Shown: piece by piece, positions 44,369 to 53,758 of the stretch
How positions within the stretch are numbered: position 1 is the first letter of the stretch
Layout of the letters: each line of letters opens with the position of its first letter
NCBI RefSeq assembly: GCF_006148925.1
Contig: NZ_VAWB01000002.1
Location: forward strand, 186,001 to 250,000
Source: Hyunsoonleella aestuarii
GTDB lineage: Bacteria > Bacteroidota > Bacteroidia > Flavobacteriales > Flavobacteriaceae
DNA: 64,000 bases
Reading direction: 5' to 3'
Made by a program: the position numbers and the translations under genes
Notes under the pieces: model-generated
Told to the model about the DNA's origin: nothing
The model's input: the letters and a program-made list of their open reading frames with translations, nothing else
The model's database searches: none

Positions 44369-44926
44369 TTAGGCAAAAATTTGTAATTTTCGTCTCAAGG
44401 CTTCTTTGGCTCTCGATATTGTTGTTCTGCAATTGGCATTAGAGATATTCATGATATCACTAATTTCTTCATAATCATAGCCTTCAATTAAATTTAATGT
44501 TAAGGCAAGTTTGTAATTATCTTTTAGTGTATTCATGGTATTTAAAACCTCTTTAGCCTTAACATGAATAAAATCGTAATCTTCATAAGTCTCAACGTTA
44601 TTATCTTCTATTTTATAAAGCACATCATCTAGTCCAATTTCTTTATGCTTTGTTCGTTTTTTGTAATGATGAATACTCTTGTTAATAACAATTCGCTTTA
44701 ACCACGGACCAAATATTTTTAAGTCTTTAAGCTCTTTTAATTTAGTAAATGCTAATAAAAAAGAGTCTTGCATAACATCTTCCGCCTCATAAGAATCTTT
44801 TACAATTCTAAATGAAGCATTGTACATCGCTTTGTAGTATCTGTTATAGATTTCCAATTGCGCTGATTGGTTACCCGATAAACAAAGCTGAACTAATTGT
44901 TCAGTATTAAATTTTTTTAAATTCAA
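44369..44926 (-). CDS. ECF-type RNA polymerase sigma factor
   Basis: The 185-residue protein has region 2 (DSYEAEDVMQDSFLLAFTKL, then FGPWLKRIVINKSI) and region 4 (YDYEEISDIMNISNANCRTT). The start is TTG at 44926; the next Met (residue 33) is too far in. TGTAACA lies 41 nt upstream on the same strand. The gene is followed by a membrane anti-sigma candidate and the head-GIN protein, so it most likely controls that operon. Confidence 0.92.
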   Translation of the reverse strand: MNLKKFNTEQLVQLCLSGNQSAQLEIYNRYYKAMYNASFRIVKDSYEAEDVMQDSFLLAFTKLKELKDLKIFGPWLKRIVINKSIHHYKKRTKHKEIGLDDVLYKIEDNNVETYEDYDFIHVKAKEVLNTMNTLKDNYKLALTLNLIEGYDYEEISDIMNISNANCRTTISRAKEALRRKLQIFA

Positions 44927-44967
44927 AAAAGCAAATTGTTATAAGATAGATTAAAAGTATTTTGAAT

Positions 44968-44974
44968 TGTTACA
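44968..44974 (-). promoter_or_regulatory. TGTAACA box upstream of the third ECF sigma gene
   Basis: On the (-) strand CTGTAACAATTC lies 41 nt before the TTG start. TCTATC follows after 17 nt and could be its -10. Identical boxes occur at 10613-10619 and 12442-12448. Confidence 0.4.
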
Positions 44975-44991
44975 GTTTTAAACAAAAAAAA

Positions 44992-45019
44992 GACCTACAT
45001 GCGCTAACGAATGTAGGTC
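44992..45019 (-). terminator. Intrinsic terminator of clpC
   Basis: Stem GACCTACAT / ATGTAGGTC with a 10-nt loop is followed on the (-) strand by TTTTTTTT. It separates clpC from the sigma gene downstream. Confidence 0.88.
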
Positions 45020-45044
45020 GAAATTTTATGAAAGGCCTTATTTA

Positions 45045-47591
45045 TTAAGACTCAGTGGGCTTCTCGGTTTTTTCAATTTTAATTTTTAACTCATCTGATT
45101 TTTTATCTAAATCAATAACGATTTTATCCCCTTCTCGTAATTGTGAGGATATAATTTCTTCCGCCAAAGCGTCTTCAACATACTTTTGAATGGCACGTTT
45201 TAAAGGTCGCGCACCATATTGTTTATCAAAACCTTTTTCGGCAATATAATCCTTTGCACTTTTACTTAACTTTAGAGTGTAGCCCAATCCTTTAATTCTA
45301 GCAAGAAGTTTATCTAATTCAATGTCAATAATTTTATTGATATCCTCTTTTTCTAATGGGTTAAAAACAACGACATCATCAATTCTATTTAAAAATTCTG
45401 GTGCAAACGATTTTTTTAATGCATTTTCAATAACTTTTATAGCATTGGCATCTTCCTGAGCTTTTTGAGAGGCAGTTCCAAAACCAATACCTGTACCAAA
45501 ATCTTTTAACTTTCGCGCGCCTATATTAGAAGTCATAATAATTATGGTATTTCTAAAATCGATTTTTCTACCAAGACTATCAGTTAGGTAGCCATCATCA
45601 AGTACCTGAAGTAGCATGTTGAATACATCTGGATGTGCCTTTTCAATCTCATCAAGTAAAATAACAGCATAAGGTTTCCGTCTAACTTTTTCGGTTAACT
45701 GTCCACCTTCTTCATATCCTACATATCCAGGAGGAGCACCAATTAGTCTTGAAATAGCAAATTTCTCCATGTACTCGCTCATATCAATTCTAACTAGTGA
45801 ATCTTCACTATCAAATAACTCTCTTGATAATACTTTTGCGAGTTGTGTTTTTCCAACACCTGTTTGACCTAAAAAGATAAATGAACCAATTGGTTTATTA
45901 GGGTCTTTTAGTCCAGCACGATTACGCTGTATAGCCTTTACTACCTTTGCTACAGCTTGGTCTTGACCAATAACTTTGCCTTTAATAAGGTTTGGTAATT
46001 CCGATAGCTTATTGATTTCAGTTTGAGCAATTCTATTTACAGGAATACCTGTCATCATTGATACGACGTCTGCAACATTATCTTCCGTAACAATTTCGCG
46101 ATGCTGTTTTGTTTCTTCTTCCCATTTTTCTTGGGCGATAGCTAGTTCTTTTTCAAGTCTTTTTTCATCATCTCTAAGCTTTGCAGCCTCTTCATATTTT
46201 TGCTTTCTAACAACCGAATTCTTGGTTTCCTTAACATCTTCCAGTTTCTTTTCAAGTTCTAGAATTTGTTTAGGGACATCAATATTGGTGATATGAACTC
46301 TAGAGCCGGCTTCGTCTAGTGCATCAATCGCTTTGTCTGGTAAAAAACGTTCAGTCATATAACGATTTGTTAATTTAACACATGCTTCAATCGCTTCAGG
46401 TGTAAAATCTACATTATGATGTTCTTCATATTTACCCTTAATATTATTTAAGATTTCAATAGTTTCTTCAACCGTAGTTGGTTCAACAATTACTTTTTGG
46501 AAACGACGTTCTAAAGCTCCATCTTTTTCAATATACTGTCTATATTCATCAAGTGTTGTTGCGCCTATGCATTGAATTTCTCCTCTTGCGAGAGCTGGCT
46601 TAAACATGTTAGATGCATCTAAACTTCCAGTAGCTCCACCCGCTCCAACTATAGTATGAATTTCATCAATGAATAAAATAACATCATCATTTTTTTCAAG
46701 CTCATTCATGACAGCCTTCATACGTTCTTCAAACTGACCTCTATATTTAGTGCCAGCAACCAAACTTGCTAAATCTAATGTAACAACACGTTTGTTAAAT
46801 AAAATACGCGAAACTTTTCTTTTCACAATTCTAAGAGCTAATCCTTCTGCAATAGCAGATTTACCAACACCAGGTTCTCCAATTAAAAGCGGATTGTTTT
46901 TTTTGCGACGACTTAAAATTTGAGACACGCGCTGTATTTCCTTTTCTCTACCAACAACCGGGTCTAACTTGCCTTCGTCTGCTAAAGCCGTTAAATCACG
47001 GCCAAAATTGTCCAGAACAGGTGTTTTAGACTTCTTATTAGACTTACCAGCGGGAGCGTTAAAAATATTGTCCTTAGATGTGTCCTCAGAACTTGTATCA
47101 TCATCTTGAAAAGATTCTGCTTTAGGTTCTATATAATCATTATCGTTAGTAATCATAAGTTTGAATTGTTCTTTAACATTGTCATAGTCAACTTTTAATT
47201 TATTTAAAAGTTTGGTGGTTGGGTCGTTTTCATTTCTTAATATACAAAGTAGTAAATGAGCAGTATTAATAGAAGTACTTTGAAATAGTTTTGCTTCTAA
47301 AAATGTTGTTTTTAAGGCGCGTTCCGCTTGTCTTGTTAAATGCAAGTTTTTCTTTTGGTTTGAAGCAACTGCTATGTTCGGGTTTGCGGGACTCAAGATT
47401 TCCACCTTGCGTCTTAAATGATTCAAATCAATCTCTAAAGCATTAAGTATATTAATAGCCTTTCCATTGCCATCTCTTAAAAGACCAAGCATTAAATGCT
47501 CGGTACCTATAAAATCATGACCAAGGCGTAAAGCTTCTTCTTTACTAAAAGCGATTACATCTTTTACTCTAGGTGAAAAATTATCATCCAT
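45045..47591 (-). CDS. clpC: ATP-dependent Clp protease ATP-binding subunit ClpC
   Basis: The 848-residue Hsp100 protein has two N-terminal Clp_N repeats, a first AAA+ domain with Walker A GEPGVGKSA, a UVR-type middle segment (QKYEEAAKLRDDEKRLEK) and a second AAA+ domain with GQTGVGKTQ. A C-terminal D2-small domain follows. The UVR motif separates ClpC from ClpB and ClpA. It unfolds substrates for ClpP and can act with adaptor proteins. It has an unusually good Shine-Dalgarno site (AAGGAG). Confidence 0.95.
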   Translation of the reverse strand: MDDNFSPRVKDVIAFSKEEALRLGHDFIGTEHLMLGLLRDGNGKAINILNALEIDLNHLRRKVEILSPANPNIAVASNQKKNLHLTRQAERALKTTFLEAKLFQSTSINTAHLLLCILRNENDPTTKLLNKLKVDYDNVKEQFKLMITNDNDYIEPKAESFQDDDTSSEDTSKDNIFNAPAGKSNKKSKTPVLDNFGRDLTALADEGKLDPVVGREKEIQRVSQILSRRKKNNPLLIGEPGVGKSAIAEGLALRIVKRKVSRILFNKRVVTLDLASLVAGTKYRGQFEERMKAVMNELEKNDDVILFIDEIHTIVGAGGATGSLDASNMFKPALARGEIQCIGATTLDEYRQYIEKDGALERRFQKVIVEPTTVEETIEILNNIKGKYEEHHNVDFTPEAIEACVKLTNRYMTERFLPDKAIDALDEAGSRVHITNIDVPKQILELEKKLEDVKETKNSVVRKQKYEEAAKLRDDEKRLEKELAIAQEKWEEETKQHREIVTEDNVADVVSMMTGIPVNRIAQTEINKLSELPNLIKGKVIGQDQAVAKVVKAIQRNRAGLKDPNKPIGSFIFLGQTGVGKTQLAKVLSRELFDSEDSLVRIDMSEYMEKFAISRLIGAPPGYVGYEEGGQLTEKVRRKPYAVILLDEIEKAHPDVFNMLLQVLDDGYLTDSLGRKIDFRNTIIIMTSNIGARKLKDFGTGIGFGTASQKAQEDANAIKVIENALKKSFAPEFLNRIDDVVVFNPLEKEDINKIIDIELDKLLARIKGLGYTLKLSKSAKDYIAEKGFDKQYGARPLKRAIQKYVEDALAEEIISSQLREGDKIVIDLDKKSDELKIKIEKTEKPTES

Positions 47592-47597
47592 GACAGT

Positions 47598-47603
47598 CTC
47601 CTT
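47598..47603 (-). promoter_or_regulatory. Strong Shine-Dalgarno site of clpC
   Basis: On the (-) strand AAGGAG lies 6 nt before the ATG. Most genes in this window lack such a site, as expected for Bacteroidota, so this one stands out. Confidence 0.6.
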
Positions 47604-47840
47604 TGTGCATTAAAAATACTAAAACATTTTACTAAAGGCAAAAACTATACCTTAAATTGCTAATTGACGAAAAAATCTTTATAAAATCAAAACTTTTGAG
47701 GGCTTACTTATTAACTAAAAAACATGGTGAAATTGTTAATAAAAAACACGAAAAAGAATCGTCGATTGTCTTACTATGACTAATGAAATACTTATATTAG
47801 CATGTTTTGAAAAACTCATAAAAATTTAATCAAATTATAT

Positions 47841-50363
47841 ATGGCAGAAGGAGAAAAATTGATCCCTATTAATATTGAGGATGAGATGAAATCGGCTTAC
47901 ATTGATTATTCAATGTCAGTCATTGTGTCACGTGCTTTACCAGATGTTAGAGATGGTTTAAAACCCGTTCATAGACGTGTACTTTACGGTATGCACGAAT
48001 TGGGTGTTAGAGCAAATTCGGCACATAAAAAATCAGCAAGAATAGTAGGGGAAGTTTTAGGAAAATATCATCCTCACGGTGATACTTCGGTTTATGATGC
48101 AATGGTACGTATGGCTCAGGAGTGGAGTTTGCGTTATATGTTAGTTGATGGACAAGGGAATTTTGGATCTATTGATGGTGATAGTCCTGCAGCAATGCGT
48201 TATACTGAAGCCCGTATGCAAAAGATTTCTGAAGACATGTTGGCAGATATCGATAAGGAAACAGTCGATCATAAATTAAATTTTGACGATACCCTAAAAG
48301 AGCCAACAGTTTTGCCAACGCGCATACCAGGTCTATTAGTAAATGGAGCTTCTGGAATTGCAGTTGGAATGGCAACAAATATGCCGCCTCATAATTTATC
48401 TGAAGTTGTTGATGGTACTGTTGCTTACATTGAGAATAATGACATTGAGGTAGATGAATTAATCAAGTATGTTAAGGCTCCAGATTTCCCAACCGGTGGT
48501 ACTATTTATGGTTATGACGGCGTAAAGGAGGCCTTTCAAACAGGGCGTGGTCGTATTGTAATGCGAGGAAAAGCAATTATAGAAGAAGTTGCTGGTCGCG
48601 AGTGTATTATAGTGTCTGAAGTACCATATCAAGTTAATAAGGCAGATATGATTAAAAAAACTGCCGATTTAGTTAACGAGAAGAAACTTGAAGGTATTTC
48701 AACGATTCGTGATGAATCCGATAGAAACGGAATGCGTATTGTATATGTTTTAAAACGTGATGCTATCCCTAATATCGTTTTAAACAAGTTATATAAATAT
48801 ACTGCATTGCAATCATCTTTCAGTGTAAATAATATTGCGCTTGTTAATGGAAGACCTCAACTTTTAAACCTAAAAGATTTAATCCATTATTTCGTAGAAC
48901 ACAGACATGAAGTGGTTGTGCGACGTACAGAATATGAATTAAGAAAAGCGGAGGAGCGTGCTCATATTTTAGAAGGATTAATTATTGCTTCTGATAATAT
49001 TGATGAAGTTATTGCTATTATTAGAGCATCTTCTAATGCTGATCAAGCAAGAAATAACCTAATTAAGCGTTTCGAGCTTTCCGAAATTCAGGCAAAAGCA
49101 ATTGTGGAAATGAGATTGCGTCAGCTTACAGGATTAGAGCAAGATAAGTTGCGTTCAGAATATGATGAATTATTATTAACTATTGATGATTTAAAGGATA
49201 TTTTAGATAAGAAAGAACGTCGAATGGATATCATAAAAGACGAGCTATTGGTTGTTAAAGAGAAATATGGAGATGAACGTCGTTCGGTTATTGAATATGC
49301 TGGAGGTGATTTGAGCATCGAGGACATGATTCCAGATGAAAAGGTGGTAATTACCATTTCACATGCGGGATATATTAAGCGTACATCACTTACCGAGTAC
49401 AAAACTCAAAATCGCGGAGGTGTAGGCCAAAAAGCTTCCACTACGCGTAACGAAGATTTCTTAGAACATTTGTTCGTAGGTACAAACCATCAATACATGT
49501 TGTTCTTTACACAAAAGGGTAAATGTTTCTGGATGCGCGTTTATGAAATTCCAGAAGGGAGTAAAACCTCGAAGGGAAGAGCAATTCAAAACTTAATAAA
49601 TATTGAGCAAGATGATAAGGTAATGGCCTTCATTTGTACTCAAGATTTAAAGGATGAAGATTATATAAACAGTCATTATGTAATCATGGCGACTAAAAAT
49701 GGTCAAGTGAAGAAAACGTCTTTAGAACAATACTCAAGACCACGAACCAATGGTATTAATGCCATCACAATAAAGGAAGATGATGAATTACTTGAAGCAA
49801 AATTAACTACTGGTGAAAGCCAGGTAATGCTAGCACTCAAATCTGGTAAAGCCATTCGTTTTGAAGAAGCTAAAACCAGACCAATGGGTCGAGGAGCATC
49901 AGGTGTTAGAGGAATTACTTTATCTCATGAAAATGATGAGGTTATAGGGATGATAGCTGTTGATGATATGGAAAGTAATATTCTGGTAGTGTCTGAGAAT
50001 GGCTATGGCAAACGTTCAAGCCTTGAAGATTATAGAATTACCAATAGAGGAGGAAAAGGTGTAAAAACCATTTCTATTACCGAAAAAACAGGTAATTTAG
50101 TATCTATAAAAAATGTTACGGATGATGACGATTTAATGATTATCAATAAATCTGGTATAGCCATAAGAATGGTTGTAGCAGATTTAAGGGTTATGGGTAG
50201 AGCAACTCAAGGAGTTAAACTTATTAACTTAAAAGGTAATGATTCCATTGCGGCTGTAGCTAAAGTAATGCATGATGAAGATGAAGTTGATGATGCCAAA
50301 ACTCTTGAAGACGCAGGTGCTTCAGATGATGGCACAACTATTGATAATACTAACAACGAGTAA
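47841..50363 (+). CDS. gyrA: DNA gyrase subunit A
   Basis: The 840-residue protein starts [20 protein letters not shown] and has the breakage-reunion domain with catalytic Tyr121 ([10 protein letters not shown]). The quinolone-resistance loop reads [12 protein letters not shown] (Thr82, Ser83, Asp86 equivalent region). The C-terminal beta-pinwheel carries the GyrA box near 560 (QNRGGVGQK at about 520) and an acidic tail rich in Asp/Glu. It forms A2B2 with GyrB and introduces negative supercoils. The next gene lies 30 bp downstream and may be cotranscribed. Confidence 0.96.
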   Translation: MAEGEKLIPINIEDEMKSAYIDYSMSVIVSRALPDVRDGLKPVHRRVLYGMHELGVRANSAHKKSARIVGEVLGKYHPHGDTSVYDAMVRMAQEWSLRYMLVDGQGNFGSIDGDSPAAMRYTEARMQKISEDMLADIDKETVDHKLNFDDTLKEPTVLPTRIPGLLVNGASGIAVGMATNMPPHNLSEVVDGTVAYIENNDIEVDELIKYVKAPDFPTGGTIYGYDGVKEAFQTGRGRIVMRGKAIIEEVAGRECIIVSEVPYQVNKADMIKKTADLVNEKKLEGISTIRDESDRNGMRIVYVLKRDAIPNIVLNKLYKYTALQSSFSVNNIALVNGRPQLLNLKDLIHYFVEHRHEVVVRRTEYELRKAEERAHILEGLIIASDNIDEVIAIIRASSNADQARNNLIKRFELSEIQAKAIVEMRLRQLTGLEQDKLRSEYDELLLTIDDLKDILDKKERRMDIIKDELLVVKEKYGDERRSVIEYAGGDLSIEDMIPDEKVVITISHAGYIKRTSLTEYKTQNRGGVGQKASTTRNEDFLEHLFVGTNHQYMLFFTQKGKCFWMRVYEIPEGSKTSKGRAIQNLINIEQDDKVMAFICTQDLKDEDYINSHYVIMATKNGQVKKTSLEQYSRPRTNGINAITIKEDDELLEAKLTTGESQVMLALKSGKAIRFEEAKTRPMGRGASGVRGITLSHENDEVIGMIAVDDMESNILVVSENGYGKRSSLEDYRITNRGGKGVKTISITEKTGNLVSIKNVTDDDDLMIINKSGIAIRMVVADLRVMGRATQGVKLINLKGNDSIAAVAKVMHDEDEVDDAKTLEDAGASDDGTTIDNTNNE

Positions 50364-50393
50364 GAATACTATTAAAACTAAATTTAAATTAAA

Positions 50394-51641
50394 ATGAGAA
50401 AACAATTTATTATAGCATTTATATTTTCTATAACTGCATTTTCTTTTGCTCAAAAAAAGGAACTTAAAGCAGCAGAAAAAGCTATTAAAAATCAAAACTA
50501 TGTAGAGGCAAAAGCAGCTTTGAGTCAAGCTGAAGGCTTAATGTCTGCGATGGATGAAAAGTCTAAAGAAAAATTTTATTTTTTAAATGGTCAAGCATTG
50601 TACGCTGGAGGGGAAGGTTCTTCGCAAGACATTGAAGCTGCAATTGATAATTTAGGGAAAGTTAAAAATGGTTATAAAGCAGAGATTGCCACCATTAAGC
50701 AGAATATGGTAAATAACTTTCTTACAAAAGGGAATACGGCCTATGAAAGTGAAAATTACAATGAGGCATCGTCATATTTTGAGCATGCGTATAAAACGAA
50801 TAAAAAAGACACCGTTTATTTATATTACGCTGCCGCTACCGCTGTAACTGTGCCTGATTACGATCGTGCCCTTGTACTTTATGATGAACTAAAAAAATTG
50901 GGTTATACGGGTATAGCTGAACAGTTTTATGCAGTCGGTAAAGAAGATGGAGAAGAGGAGCTTTTTCCAAACAAAGGATTACGAGATATTGCTGTTAAAC
51001 AGGGTACCCATATTAAACCAACAGATAAGAAGTCAGAATCAAAAAAAGCTGAGATTGTAAAAAATGTTGCACTTATTTATGTATCTACTGGTGATAATGA
51101 AAAAGCAATAGCGGCTATGAAAGATGCTAGAGCGGAAAGTCCAGATGATGTTAATCTAATATTAACAGAGGCTAATGTTCATTTTAAAATGGGCAATACG
51201 GAGAAGTTTAAGAGTCTATTAGAAGAGGCTACAAAAATGGACCCTAATAATCCAGAATTACAATATAATCTTGGTGTAGTTGCAGCGGAATCGAATGACA
51301 TTGAGTCTGCGAAGAGTTATTATAAAAAAGCTATTGAATTAGACCCAAATTTTATTAATGCCTATATCAATATGGCTGCTGTTATTCTTGGTGAAGAGGA
51401 AGGGTTAATTGAAGAGATGAATGGTCTAGGAAGTTCAGCGGCAGATGATAAACGATATGATGAATTAAAAGAAGAACGACAACAACTTTATCGCGATGCG
51501 ATTCCATTTTTATCTAAAGCTTTAGAAATGGATGCCGGTAGCGTTAGTGCCGCGACTACATTAATGAATATTTATAGTGTTTTAGGTGAAACAGATAAGT
51601 ATAAAGAAATGAAAGCGAAAGTTGATTCTATGAAAGAATAA
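50394..51641 (+). CDS. Exported tetratricopeptide repeat protein
   Basis: The 415-residue protein has a signal peptide (MRKQFIIAFIFSITAFSFAQ) and several TPR units. Clear ones are AVEAKAALSQAEG-like near the N-terminus, ENYNEASSYFEHAYKTNKKD, and a pair around 275-325 ending AKSYYKKAIELDPNFINAYI. A Glu/Lys-rich segment lies near 190. TPR proteins serve as scaffolds; no partner is evident. It follows gyrA by 30 bp and ends at a strong bidirectional terminator. Confidence 0.85.
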   Translation: MRKQFIIAFIFSITAFSFAQKKELKAAEKAIKNQNYVEAKAALSQAEGLMSAMDEKSKEKFYFLNGQALYAGGEGSSQDIEAAIDNLGKVKNGYKAEIATIKQNMVNNFLTKGNTAYESENYNEASSYFEHAYKTNKKDTVYLYYAAATAVTVPDYDRALVLYDELKKLGYTGIAEQFYAVGKEDGEEELFPNKGLRDIAVKQGTHIKPTDKKSESKKAEIVKNVALIYVSTGDNEKAIAAMKDARAESPDDVNLILTEANVHFKMGNTEKFKSLLEEATKMDPNNPELQYNLGVVAAESNDIESAKSYYKKAIELDPNFINAYINMAAVILGEEEGLIEEMNGLGSSAADDKRYDELKEERQQLYRDAIPFLSKALEMDAGSVSAATTLMNIYSVLGETDKYKEMKAKVDSMKE

Positions 51642-51662
51642 TATTTCTAAGTATTAATTATT

Positions 51663-51697
51663 AATAGAAAAGCCACTTATTTAGTGGCTTTTCTATT
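51663..51697. terminator. Bidirectional terminator between the TPR and C40 genes
   Basis: A perfect 15-bp stem (51663-51677 / 51683-51697, core AAAAGCCACT / AGTGGCTTTT) with loop TATTT. It reaches the last bases of the C40 gene. Confidence 0.88.
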
Positions 51698-52445
51698 ATA
51701 CTATTTTCTTTATAACCCTTAGCTTGTGTGTATGTTTTTTCGTATCTACATTATAGATTCCAGAATGATCTAGTCTATCTATCCTTACTTTGCCATGCGC
51801 ATGGATAATGTAATTATCTTTCATAATAATGCCTACATGAATAATTTGCCCGTCATTATTATCAAAAAATGCTAAATCTCCTGGCTCACTTTCTTCTATA
51901 AAGCTAAGTGCTTCCCCTTGTGTAGCTTGTTGAGAAGCATCTCTTAAAAGTTTATAACCATTTAGTTTATAAACCATTTGTGTAAACCCTGAACAATCGA
52001 TTCCAAAAGGTGTTTTACCTCCCCATAGATATGGCGTATTTAAATATAAAAATGCCGTTTCAATAATATTAGTTTTGTTCGAACTACCCTCAAAAACATT
52101 ACCGTCGAAGGAATGTTTTAAAATTGATAATCCGTTTAGACATGAGCCCAGTGTAATAGATTGTAATTGAAGGTCTTTGTCTTGAACAAATTCAACTAAA
52201 TCTAATGAAAGTTTCAGCTCTGAACAGTTAAGATTTTTGTATTGTTCTTCAGAAATTTGAAGGTATTGCTTATTATCTACCCATCCTTCATATTTATCAA
52301 AAGCTAAACGTATTTTACTCCAAGATTTGCGGTACTCTAATACCTTAAAAAAGTCTCCATAAAGAATTTGGGAAACTAGTTCAGTTTTGTCGGAAGGTTC
52401 AAATCTAAGAGGAACAATGCTTAAGTTACAAATCCCGTATTGCAT
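51696..52445 (-). CDS. C40 (NlpC/P60) family peptidase with SH3-like domain
   Basis: The 249-residue protein has an N-terminal bacterial SH3-like part (VPLRFEPSDKTELVSQILYG, WSKIRLAFDKYEGWVDN) and a C-terminal NlpC/P60 domain. Its catalytic residues are Cys151 (FGIDCSGFTQ), His203 (IIHVGII) and His215 or His217 (IIHAHG). It should cleave peptidoglycan stem peptides (gamma-D-Glu-diamino acid type). No signal peptide is visible, so it may act on recycled cytoplasmic muropeptides. It starts 9 bp after the thiolase gene and is probably cotranscribed with it. Confidence 0.88.
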   Translation of the reverse strand: MQYGICNLSIVPLRFEPSDKTELVSQILYGDFFKVLEYRKSWSKIRLAFDKYEGWVDNKQYLQISEEQYKNLNCSELKLSLDLVEFVQDKDLQLQSITLGSCLNGLSILKHSFDGNVFEGSSNKTNIIETAFLYLNTPYLWGGKTPFGIDCSGFTQMVYKLNGYKLLRDASQQATQGEALSFIEESEPGDLAFFDNNDGQIIHVGIIMKDNYIIHAHGKVRIDRLDHSGIYNVDTKKHTHKLRVIKKIV

Positions 52446-52454
52446 TAATTAAGA

Positions 52455-53633
52455 TTAATTGCGTTCTATAATAATTGCTGAAGCACCACCGCCACCATTA
52501 CAAATAGCTGCTGCTCCAATTTTAGCATTATTTTGGTCAAGCACGTTAAGTAATGTAATAAGAATTCTTACACCCGAACAGCCCAATGGGTGTCCTAATG
52601 AAACTGCTCCTCCATTTACATTTACATTACTATCATCAAGCCCAAGAATTTTCATATTGGCCAGCCCAACGACTGAAAATGCTTCGTTGAATTCGAAATA
52701 ATCTACATCTTCAATTTTTAAACCAGCTTTATTAAGAGCTTTAGGAAGTGCTTTTGCCGGTGCCGTTGTAAACCATTCTGGTTCATGTGCAGCATCGGCG
52801 TAACTTTTTATAGTAGCTAGTACTTTTAAACCTAATTCATCTGCTTTTTCACGGCTCATTAAAACCATAGCTCCAGCACCATCATTTATAGTTGATGCAT
52901 TTGCGGCTGTTACGGTGCCATCTTTTGTAAAGGCAGCTCTTAGTGCCGGTATTTTTTCTATTTTCACATTGGTGAACTCCTCGTCTTTATCTACAACTAA
53001 AGGCTCTCCTCTGCGTTGTGGTACTTCTACAGGAACAACTTCATTATCAAATTTGCCATTTTCCCATGCAAATGCAGATCTTTTATATGATTGTATTGCA
53101 TAGGCATCTTGTGCTTCTCTTGAAAAATCATATTTTATGGCGCAAGCATCTGCACAAACCCCCATGGCATTTTCATCATATGCATCAACTAACCCGTCTT
53201 TTTGCATACCATCAATTAAAGTTGTTGGTCCAAATTTATTTCCTGTCCTAGCATACAAATAATGAGGGATTAAACTCATGTTCTCCATGCCGCCAGCAAC
53301 AATAATATTGGCATCTCCAAGGGCAATAGCTTGAGTAGCTTGCATGACTGACTTCATCCCAGAAGCACATACTTTATTTATTGTTGTACAAGGAACGTTA
53401 TTAGGAATTCCCGCCAGAATAGCTGCTTGTCTAGCTGGGGCTTGACCTGTGCCAGCTTGAACAACGTTACCCATTAAAACTTCATCAATTAGTTCTGGAT
53501 TAAGATTAATTTTGTTCATTGCTGCTTTTATAGCAACTGCACCTAACTTTGGAGCTGATATAGTGGATAAAGCACCAAGAAAACTACCTATTGGTGTTCT
53601 TGCGGCAGAAACAATAACTACGTCTTTACTCAT
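52455..53633 (-). CDS. Acetyl-CoA C-acyltransferase (thiolase)
   Basis: The 392-residue protein has catalytic Cys89 (NKVCASGMKS), His348 (SLGHPLGCSG) and Cys378 (CNGGGGASA). These match the biosynthetic/degradative thiolase superfamily; the length is typical of AtoB-type acetyl-CoA acetyltransferases. It condenses two acetyl-CoA to acetoacetyl-CoA or runs the reverse. No other beta-oxidation gene is adjacent, so its pathway role is open. A C40 peptidase gene follows on the same strand. Confidence 0.93.
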   Translation of the reverse strand: MSKDVVIVSAARTPIGSFLGALSTISAPKLGAVAIKAAMNKINLNPELIDEVLMGNVVQAGTGQAPARQAAILAGIPNNVPCTTINKVCASGMKSVMQATQAIALGDANIIVAGGMENMSLIPHYLYARTGNKFGPTTLIDGMQKDGLVDAYDENAMGVCADACAIKYDFSREAQDAYAIQSYKRSAFAWENGKFDNEVVPVEVPQRRGEPLVVDKDEEFTNVKIEKIPALRAAFTKDGTVTAANASTINDGAGAMVLMSREKADELGLKVLATIKSYADAAHEPEWFTTAPAKALPKALNKAGLKIEDVDYFEFNEAFSVVGLANMKILGLDDSNVNVNGGAVSLGHPLGCSGVRILITLLNVLDQNNAKIGAAAICNGGGGASAIIIERN

Positions 53634-53734
53634 GGCTTATTTATCAAGTTTAGTTCTTGCGAAAATAATCAATTTTTAGTAGAAAATTCAATGATTCCAT
53701 CATTATAAAGACTGTATAAAGTTTATAAATTTAC

Positions 53735-53742
53735 TACATTTG
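53735..53742 (+). promoter_or_regulatory. Probable -7 box of the 7TM-HD phosphohydrolase gene
   Basis: TACATTTG fits TAnnTTTG and lies 16 bp before the ATG at 53759 (18 bp of leader between box and start). Confidence 0.45.
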
Positions 53743-53758
53743 AAAAACCTGCAATTCT

